Shown: one piece after another, positions 6,290-10,887 of the stretch
How the letters are laid out: the number at the start of each line of letters is the position of its first letter
How positions within the stretch are numbered: the first letter of the stretch is position 1
Assembly (NCBI GenBank): GCA_019090405.1
Contig: JAHRVZ010000147.1
Span: 1-10,887 of the forward strand
Direction: 5' to 3'
Source: Paracoccaceae bacterium
Lineage (GTDB): Bacteria > Pseudomonadota > Alphaproteobacteria > Rhodobacterales > Rhodobacteraceae
DNA: 10,887 bases
The notes under the pieces: generated by a model
Databases searched by the model: none
What the model saw: the letters and a program-made list of their open reading frames with translations, nothing else
What the model was told of the DNA's origin: nothing
Program-made: the position numbers and the translations under genes

Positions 6290-6505
6290 ATGACAAATGA
6301 CTGGATACTGGATGTACTGGCAGACCTAAAAGCCTTTGCAGATACAAACGGCCTTGGGGTGCTTTCGTTGCAGTTGGATGAAACTGCGATGGTTGCAGCG
6401 GCAGAAATCTCGTCTCGTGCAATAAGGGTGCAAGCAGAAGCCTATGGCGATACAGAGCACGACAAACCAAGCACTGGAGGACTTGGATGCCACCAGCACG
6501 CTTGA
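6290..6505 (+). CDS. Small unrecognised ORF overlapping the start of luxR
   Basis: A possible 71-residue soluble protein of unknown function. The first 45 residues (MTNDWILDVLADLKAF, then GVLSLQLDETAMVAAAEIS) alternate charged and hydrophobic residues as in short amphipathic helices and use codons like the neighbours. The tail after about residue 50 is polar, Gly/His-rich, and lies in the part overlapping luxR, so it is constrained by the other frame. A weak ribosome site (AGGCGAG, 6276-6282) lies seven bases before ATG. It has no signal peptide, membrane segment or known motif. Its position between a CtrA-type box and luxR suggests a leader gene co-transcribed with luxR, possibly helping its translation. 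It could also be a chance open frame in the luxR leader. No function is proposed. Confidence 0.5.
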   Translation: MTNDWILDVLADLKAFADTNGLGVLSLQLDETAMVAAAEISSRAIRVQAEAYGDTEHDKPSTGGLGCHQHA

Positions 6506-7163
6506 AGGACTTCAGGACGTTATCACGACTTTGCGCGATGCCTTTGGGATCGACCATATGGTGTATCACTGGGTGGATAGTGCGGGCGATCAATATGGCT
6601 GCGGTACGTATTCGGATGCATGGCGCGACCATTATATTGCGCAGAACTATCTGCGCTTGGATCCGGTCATTTCGGGCTGTTACCAGCGATTTCATCCGGT
6701 AGATTGGAAACGACTGGACTGGTCATCAAAATCGGCCCGCGTGTTTCAGGCCGAAGCAATTAAATTTGGAGTGGGAAATCAGGGTTACTCAATCCCGATA
6801 CGCGGGCCAAAGGGTCAATTTGCTCTTTTTACCGTCAGCCATACCTGCGACGACGAAGAATGGCTGAAGTTTACCGAAACACACAGCCGCGATCTGATCC
6901 TGATTGCGCATTTCTTTAATCGCAAAGCACTTGAGTTTGAACCAAACCGGATCCCCGACCAATCCCGCGCGCTTTCTCCGCGTGAAGTGGACGCAATGAC
7001 GCTTTTGGCAATGGGGTGCAGTCGCGCGCAGGCTGCGGCAAAACTTTCGATTTCCGAACATACCGTGCGGGTCTATATCGAAAGTGCGCGATTTAAACTT
7101 GGTGCATTGAATACCACACAGGCCGTCGCCCGCGCCATGAGCAGGGGGTTGATCGTGATTTAG
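6444..7163 (+). CDS. LuxR-family acyl-homoserine lactone-responsive regulator
   Basis: A 239-residue quorum-sensing transcription factor. Residues about 20-165 are the autoinducer-binding domain, and all six positions conserved in TraR/LuxR are present: Trp60, Tyr64, Asp73, Pro74, Trp88 and Gly114. Residues about 175-239 are the LuxR-type helix-turn-helix (LSPREVDAMTLLAMGCS, then LSISEHTVRVYIESARFKLGA), with the conserved Glu181 and Gly191. It should bind an acyl-homoserine lactone in the cytosol and then regulate promoters, likely including luxI 109 bases downstream. The start is not certain: ATG at 6444 is the only ATG near the expected N-terminus but has a poor ribosome site, and a strong GGAGG at 6476-6480 sits only two bases before an in-frame TTG (6483). 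The first 62 bases overlap the small upstream ORF in another frame. No ligand specificity can be read. Confidence 0.93.
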   Translation: MAIQSTTNQALEDLDATSTLEGLQDVITTLRDAFGIDHMVYHWVDSAGDQYGCGTYSDAWRDHYIAQNYLRLDPVISGCYQRFHPVDWKRLDWSSKSARVFQAEAIKFGVGNQGYSIPIRGPKGQFALFTVSHTCDDEEWLKFTETHSRDLILIAHFFNRKALEFEPNRIPDQSRALSPREVDAMTLLAMGCSRAQAAAKLSISEHTVRVYIESARFKLGALNTTQAVARAMSRGLIVI

Positions 7164-7217
7164 CGATCAGGTGCGACATAACACCACTCTCACAGCGAAC
7201 GGCGTGCTGAGAACCTG

Positions 7218-7232
7218 TTAACCATTGTTGAC
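7218..7232 (+). promoter_or_regulatory. CtrA half-site-like sequence before luxI
   Basis: TTAACCAT (7218-7225), a common CtrA half-site form, is followed by TTGAC (7228-7232), an imperfect second half with six rather than seven bases between. The flanking nine bases TGTTAACCA are identical to those at the luxR box. It lies about 41 bases before the luxI ATG. TTGACG could also be a -35, but no good -10 follows at standard spacing. Confidence 0.35.
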
Positions 7233-7258
7233 GTATTCCTGTCGCCACAACGGACGAC

Positions 7259-7265
7259 AAGGGGA
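7259..7265 (+). promoter_or_regulatory. Ribosome binding site fixing the luxI start
   Basis: AAGGGGA lies seven bases before the ATG at 7273. An earlier in-frame ATG at 7225 lacks such a site and would add 16 residues unlike LuxI proteins, so 7273 is chosen. Confidence 0.7.
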
Positions 7266-7272
7266 CACTGTC

Positions 7273-7911
7273 ATGTTGCGATATGTATACGCCAACCAAC
7301 TTCATCTTTATCCAAAACTGGCCGAAACAATGTTTCGTGACCGGGCCGGTCAATTTCGTGACAGGCTTGGCTGGGACGTCAGCGTTGATGCCACTGGCGC
7401 TGAACGGGACGAATATGACGATTTATGCCCACTTTATGTGATCTGGGAACAGGCAGATGGCACTCATGGCGGATCAATGCGGCTTTTGCCGACGACCGGA
7501 CGGGTTATGGTAAACGACGTGTTTGGCCATTTGACGGGCGGTGCACCTATCACCAGCCCGCTAATCTGGGAATGCACACGGTTTTGTCTGGCTCCTGGTG
7601 CGGGGGGGAATGTTGCTGCTGCACTGATGCTCGCCGGAGGAGAGGTGATGACCGGCTTTGGTGTGCGTCACTTTGTTGGCGTGTTTGATGCACGTATGGT
7701 GCGGATTTATCGTGTTATCGGGTCATCTCCGGAAATCCTTGGCTCTGAGGGGCAGGGACGCGATAAAATCAGTGTTGGTTTGTGGGAATTCACGTCTCAG
7801 TCCCAGGCGCAGATAGCCAAGCGCGCCGGGTTGTCGCCGGAATTGTCCCGTCTTTGGTTCAATCGGGCATTTGGCGGTGAAATTACCGAGCAAATGGCTC
7901 TTTCCGCCTGA
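7273..7911 (+). CDS. LuxI-family acyl-homoserine lactone synthase
   Basis: A 212-residue cytosolic enzyme that makes an acyl-homoserine lactone from S-adenosylmethionine and an acyl carrier (acyl-ACP in most family members). The residues conserved across LuxI proteins are all found, nearly at canonical numbers: Arg24, Phe28, Trp34, Asp46, Asp49, Arg70 (GGSMRLLP), Phe84 and the pair Glu100/Arg103 (WECTRF). Length is typical. The start gives Arg24, Phe28 and Trp34 their exact family numbers, which supports ATG 7273. It follows luxR by 109 bases on the same strand, the usual regulator-synthase pairing, and a CtrA half-site-like sequence lies before it. Acyl chain length cannot be predicted reliably; residue 143 types used for 3-oxo prediction were not aligned. 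Confidence 0.96.
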   Translation: MLRYVYANQLHLYPKLAETMFRDRAGQFRDRLGWDVSVDATGAERDEYDDLCPLYVIWEQADGTHGGSMRLLPTTGRVMVNDVFGHLTGGAPITSPLIWECTRFCLAPGAGGNVAAALMLAGGEVMTGFGVRHFVGVFDARMVRIYRVIGSSPEILGSEGQGRDKISVGLWEFTSQSQAQIAKRAGLSPELSRLWFNRAFGGEITEQMALSA

Positions 7912-7962
7912 TCCAGACGAACGGCTCTGGTGCCACTGTTCCGGCGGCGCTAGAGTCTCGGG

Positions 7963-9492
7963 ATGAACACAACTCCTGTTACATTTTCCGAAGACCAAGC
8001 CGCCGCATTTGACAGTGTCGCCGAGATGCTGCGCGGCGCAGGCGTCGACATGGAAGACGCGCTTTTGACCCCGCCGCGTGACAAGGGCACAGGGGTGATG
8101 GCGGTGATCGGCAAAGCCGGGTCTGGCAAAACCATGCTGCTGGCCGAGTTGTACAAAACGCTGGAACAGGCCGGAGTCGAAGTCGTTTCCGGAGATTACG
8201 AAAGCCGCAAACGTAAAGGCAAACGCACGCTGGCCATTCTGGCACCAACCAACAAAGCTGCCAGCGTGTTGCGTTTGCGCGGCGTTCCGGCAACCACGAT
8301 ACACCGCATCCTTTATACGCCGATTTATGACCCGGAATACCAGCGCATCGCCGATTGGCTGGCTGGTGGGGGCGAACGGCCATCAATCGAAGGCCTGACT
8401 GATTTGGCACTGGATCGCGCCGCCGCGTTCTATGGCAACAACAAATCCATTCCCGGTGCATTGGCGACCGCTGGCCTGCGCGGGTCGGATTTTATTACCG
8501 GATGGGCGCGGCGCGAAGATCCGTTGGACATCGGATTTGTCGACGAAGCGTCGATGCTTGACGAAAAACAGTTCGACGACCTTCAGGAAATTTTTCCAAA
8601 CCTGCTTTTGTTCGGAGATCCGGCGCAATTGGCCCCGGTAAAGCAATCCGGGTCGATGGTATTTGACACACTTGCCGCCCCGCGCAAGCTTGAACTTAGC
8701 CGTATTCACCGGCAGGATTCGGACAATCCAATCCTTGATCTGGCCCATGCGCTGGGCGACCCGCAGCTTGAATTCAGCGATTTTGAGAGCATGATCGAGG
8801 ACGCAGCCAAACGCGACGACCGGGTCGTTTGGGGTCAGCGGGTCGAGGTTGATCTGATGGCCCGCAGCCCGGTTCTGGTCTGGCGCAATGTCACGCGTAT
8901 AAAGTTGATCAACGCCTTTCGCGCGGTCCACAATGCACCGCAGGACAGCTTGATGCCCGGCGAGCCATTGATTTGTGATGGTATTGAACTGCCCCTAAGG
9001 CATCGCAAGAAACGGCTTGATCTAGAAGCGCGAGGGCTGATCAAAGGCGCTCAGGTGATTTATCTTGAACCGGGCCGCAAAGCCGGATTCTCACGCCTGC
9101 ATGTGATGGGGGCCGAAGAGCCGCAGGTTAGTGCAGCGTCGATTGTCAAAATCGAAATGCCCGATGAGGAAGAACCGTTTATCCCGTTTGCCGCGCGAAT
9201 GGGGGCGACGTTCCTGCATGGGGCCGCAGTGACCATCCATAAAGCGCAAGGATCACAGTGGGATACGGTACAGGTGTTCGCCCCTGACTTGTTTGTCGCG
9301 GCCCGGTTCGGGCGCGTTGAAGCGGGGCAACCTCTGTGGAAACGGCTGGCCTATGTTGCAATCACGCGGGCGCAGAACCGACTGATTTGGGTTGTTCGCA
9401 ATCGGCTTTCAAAACCCACCTACCCGTTACGCATAGATGATCTGCGAGGCGCAGCTGTTGCACCGCTGACTCTGGAACAGCAAGACCAGTGA
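7963..9492 (+). CDS. RecD/Dda-like SF1B DNA helicase (AAA family ATPase)
   Basis: A 509-residue ATP-dependent helicase, presumably 5'-to-3' on DNA as known for superfamily 1B. Motifs run in order: Walker A GKAGSGKT (50-57), motif Ia LAPTNKAA (93-100), Walker B FVDEASM with Asp194-Glu195, motif III GDPAQLAPV (218-226), Arg-containing IHRQ (248-251, motif IV region), motif V TIHKAQGSQWDTV (424-436), and motif VI YVAITRAQNRLIW (464-476). The C-terminal part matches the UvrD_C_2 type found in RecD and Dda. It lacks the long N-terminal region of RecD2, so it resembles stand-alone Dda-like helicases that databases call RecD-like. Its role in repair or replication is not shown by the context. It begins 51 bases after luxI with a weak ribosome site, and ends 10 bases from the convergent TIGR02186-type gene. 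Confidence 0.92.
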   Translation: MNTTPVTFSEDQAAAFDSVAEMLRGAGVDMEDALLTPPRDKGTGVMAVIGKAGSGKTMLLAELYKTLEQAGVEVVSGDYESRKRKGKRTLAILAPTNKAASVLRLRGVPATTIHRILYTPIYDPEYQRIADWLAGGGERPSIEGLTDLALDRAAAFYGNNKSIPGALATAGLRGSDFITGWARREDPLDIGFVDEASMLDEKQFDDLQEIFPNLLLFGDPAQLAPVKQSGSMVFDTLAAPRKLELSRIHRQDSDNPILDLAHALGDPQLEFSDFESMIEDAAKRDDRVVWGQRVEVDLMARSPVLVWRNVTRIKLINAFRAVHNAPQDSLMPGEPLICDGIELPLRHRKKRLDLEARGLIKGAQVIYLEPGRKAGFSRLHVMGAEEPQVSAASIVKIEMPDEEEPFIPFAARMGATFLHGAAVTIHKAQGSQWDTVQVFAPDLFVAARFGRVEAGQPLWKRLAYVAITRAQNRLIWVVRNRLSKPTYPLRIDDLRGAAVAPLTLEQQDQ

Positions 9493-9497
9493 AAACC

Positions 9498-9511
9498 CGC
9501 GCTTATGCGCG
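9498..9511 (-). terminator. Small hairpin between convergent genes
   Basis: CGCGC-TTAT-GCGCG forms a 5-bp stem in the gap between the helicase stop (9490-9492) and the stop of the minus-strand gene (9503-9505), which lies in its loop. On the minus strand it is followed by GGTTTTC, a short U-run after a G-C stem, so it may weakly terminate transcripts from the right. On the plus strand no U-tract follows. Confidence 0.3.
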
Positions 9512-10264
9512 ACTTACAATCCTGAAAGCAGCTGATGCCCCCCATCCCGCAGCAATCGCTATTGCGAGTGACATCAACCCATACCACATCGGTTTTTCGT
9601 GGGCCAAAGAATACAGCCAACGTTCAAGCCCCACTTTGCGCACGACAATCAAGGTTTCGTATTCAGATATGATTTCACCGTCACGCGTCAGGAAAATTCG
9701 GGTGGTATAGTCACCTTCGGTGAGGTTGGCAGGCATCTGGATTGAGGTACGAAACAGCGTTTGCTGATCCACGGCAACGTGGCCCTCAAGCATCTGATAA
9801 AGTCCGGCTTCGCGGCGAATTCTGATTATCGCGTCTGTGAAACTGGCTGCATCCTGTATGGACTCCGCGCCACCGACAGATCGGATAGCGCGATCTATGG
9901 TGATCTTTTGGCGCAGGTCTTCCGCATCGGTCAACACTTTGTCAATCGGGCCAGATGTGGCAACCGCATAGAAATCCGGCGCAGATTCAACTTCGACGGA
10001 TTCGGCGTTGATCCAGATTCCATAACGATGCGCTTTGCGGCGGACCAAGATAGAATTTGAAGGGCCAGCGACTGTGATTATGACTTCAAGTGGAGCAGCT
10101 TGCGGAATCGGTTCTTCACGCTTTACCGCACCAAAGATCAGAATTTCCGATCCATCAAACCGCGTCGTGATTGCAACGTTGTCTTTGGATAATCCCAACA
10201 CAACTTCTTCGGCACTGGCCGTCAAGGGCAGGATCATCAGAAACAGGCAAAGCCAGCAACGCAT
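9503..10264 (-). CDS. TIGR02186-type membrane-anchored envelope protein
   Basis: A 253-residue protein that I recognise as the alphaproteobacterial TIGR02186 family (putative transmembrane protein), whose function is unknown. Residues 1-18 are a signal peptide (hydrophobic WLCLFLMILPLTAS, cleavage likely after ASA). Residues about 19-225 form the extracytoplasmic part, with mixed beta-rich segments. Residues about 227-247 are a C-terminal membrane span, followed by a short Arg-containing tail. The protein is thus expected to be inner-membrane anchored with its main domain in the periplasm. Its ATG directly follows the TAA of the TauE/SafE gene with no gap (TAAATG), so the two are surely co-transcribed and probably translationally coupled. 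This pairing is familiar for the family and suggests a joint role in anion export or in protecting the permease; that is inference. It is convergent with the helicase gene. Confidence 0.85.
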   Translation of the reverse strand: MRCWLCLFLMILPLTASAEEVVLGLSKDNVAITTRFDGSEILIFGAVKREEPIPQAAPLEVIITVAGPSNSILVRRKAHRYGIWINAESVEVESAPDFYAVATSGPIDKVLTDAEDLRQKITIDRAIRSVGGAESIQDAASFTDAIIRIRREAGLYQMLEGHVAVDQQTLFRTSIQMPANLTEGDYTTRIFLTRDGEIISEYETLIVVRKVGLERWLYSLAHEKPMWYGLMSLAIAIAAGWGASAAFRIVSRA

Positions 10265-10887
10265 TTAATGCCCCCCCCCAACACCAAGCGAATAAAGCTC
10301 GGAAGGTTGGAGCAACAAATCAGTCGCCAGTTTTCCGCAGACAATCAGAACCATCAACGCCAGCAGCACCCTCAATTGTTCAGCCTTCAGGCGAAGCCCG
10401 ATTTGGGTGCCGATCTGCGCGCCAATAACTCCGCCAACAAGCAAAAGAACGGCAAGAACGATATCAACGGTAAAGTTGGTTGTCGCATGCAGCATCGTGG
10501 TAAAGGCGGTTACAAAAATGATCTGGAACAGCGAAGTACCGACGACCACTTTGGTCGGCATTCCCAGAATATAGATCATCGCCGGAACCATGATAAACCC
10601 GCCGCCGACACCCATGATAGCGGCCAGAATACCAACCAGCACACCAACAATCAGTGGCGGAATGACCGAGATATAAAGGCCAGAGGTGCGAAACCGCATC
10701 TTAAACGGCATGGTGTGAACCCAGTTGCGCTGGCGTCGCTTTATCGGAGCAACTGCCCCCACCTTTCGGGATTTACGGATCGCGTTCAGGCTCTCGATGA
10801 ACATCAGGCCACCAACGACGCCAAGGAACACGACATAACAAAGCCGCACCAGCAAATCGACCTGACCAACGCTTTTGAGATAGTTAA
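10265..10887 (-). CDS. TauE/SafE family (TSUP) permease, 5' end cut by window edge
   Basis: An inner-membrane permease of the TSUP superfamily, some members of which export sulfite, sulfoacetate or other sulfur compounds; the substrate here is unknown. The frame is open to the window edge, so the visible 206 residues are the C-terminal part and roughly the first 100 residues lie outside. The first residues (NYLKSVGQVDLLVRLCYVV) match the middle of the family, so the TTG at 10855 is internal and not a start. Five hydrophobic segments are visible, with the second-repeat family motif GVGGGFIMVP in the long segment following ISVIPPLIVGVLVG. The last codons include a nine-base G tract (10271-10279) encoding Gly-Gly-Gly before His and stop. 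The stop abuts the start of the TIGR02186-type gene. Confidence 0.9.
   Translation of the reverse strand, partial: NYLKSVGQVDLLVRLCYVVFLGVVGGLMFIESLNAIRKSRKVGAVAPIKRRQRNWVHTMPFKMRFRTSGLYISVIPPLIVGVLVGILAAIMGVGGGFIMVPAMIYILGMPTKVVVGTSLFQIIFVTAFTTMLHATTNFTVDIVLAVLLLVGGVIGAQIGTQIGLRLKAEQLRVLLALMVLIVCGKLATDLLLQPSELYSLGVGGGH
10271..10279 (-). repeat. G9 homopolymer at the permease/TIGR02186 junction
   Basis: Nine consecutive G residues on the coding (minus) strand encode the Gly-Gly-Gly just before the final His codon of the permease and lie six bases before the ATG of the next gene. The tract may also serve as that gene's purine-rich ribosome site. Runs of this length can slip during replication or transcription. 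Confidence 0.9.

Noticed and set aside
6264..6695. 143-codon open frame antisense to the small ORF and luxR
   Set aside because: No start context, no known motif, and it opposes a confident LuxR domain; treated as chance.
7150..7169. 6-bp hairpin TGATCG/CGATCA spanning the luxR stop codon
   Set aside because: Short stem, no U-tract, not convincing as a terminator.
7164..7272. Search for a lux box before luxI
   Set aside because: Only weak dyads such as GGTG-N8-CACC (7170-7185) were seen; nothing comparable to a known 18-20 bp lux box.
7913..7930. 5-bp hairpin CCAGA/TCTGG just after luxI
   Set aside because: Too short and without a U-tract; likely chance.

Overview
The window looks like chromosomal DNA from an alphaproteobacterium of the Rhodobacteraceae, most likely the roseobacter group. 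The reasons are a split ethylmalonyl-CoA pathway locus (ecm and ccr), an H-NS protein of the HvrA-like alphaproteobacterial type, a solo-chain luxR-luxI quorum-sensing pair, and a TauE/SafE permease paired with a TIGR02186-type membrane protein. Genes are closely packed; no stretch over about 230 bases lacks a gene, and I see no tRNA, rRNA, CRISPR array, insertion sequence or transposase.

Layout, left to right. (1) 1-1035, minus strand: the start of deoD (purine nucleoside phosphorylase, its last few codons cut by the window edge), preceded by a small H-NS-family gene. (2) 1153-6065: the carbon-assimilation block. Ecm (ethylmalonyl-CoA mutase) is on the minus strand; a PlsB-like acyltransferase and Ccr (crotonyl-CoA carboxylase/reductase) are on the plus strand. 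Ecm and the acyltransferase diverge from a 147-bp spacer that carries a consensus-like ecm promoter. (3) 6066-7911: a regulatory spacer full of dyads and a textbook CtrA-type box, then a small unrecognised ORF overlapping luxR, then luxR and luxI. (4) 7963-9492: a stand-alone SF1B (RecD/Dda-like) helicase. (5) 9503-10887, minus strand and convergent with the helicase: a TIGR02186-type protein and the C-terminal two thirds of a TauE/SafE permease, with a nine-base G tract at their junction.

How the genes work together. Ccr and Ecm are the two signature enzymes of acetyl-CoA assimilation through ethylmalonyl-CoA: Ccr makes ethylmalonyl-CoA from crotonyl-CoA and Ecm turns it into methylsuccinyl-CoA. 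LuxI makes an acyl-homoserine lactone and LuxR should sense it. The CtrA-like sites before luxR and, in weaker form, before luxI suggest that the cell-cycle/differentiation regulator CtrA feeds into this quorum-sensing circuit, a link known in other roseobacters.

I did not find a clearly new system. The best leads are the CtrA box and the overlapping small ORF at luxR, the two matched dyads after ccr, the repeated GCGGTTGC motif before ccr, and the G9 tract between the two membrane-protein genes.
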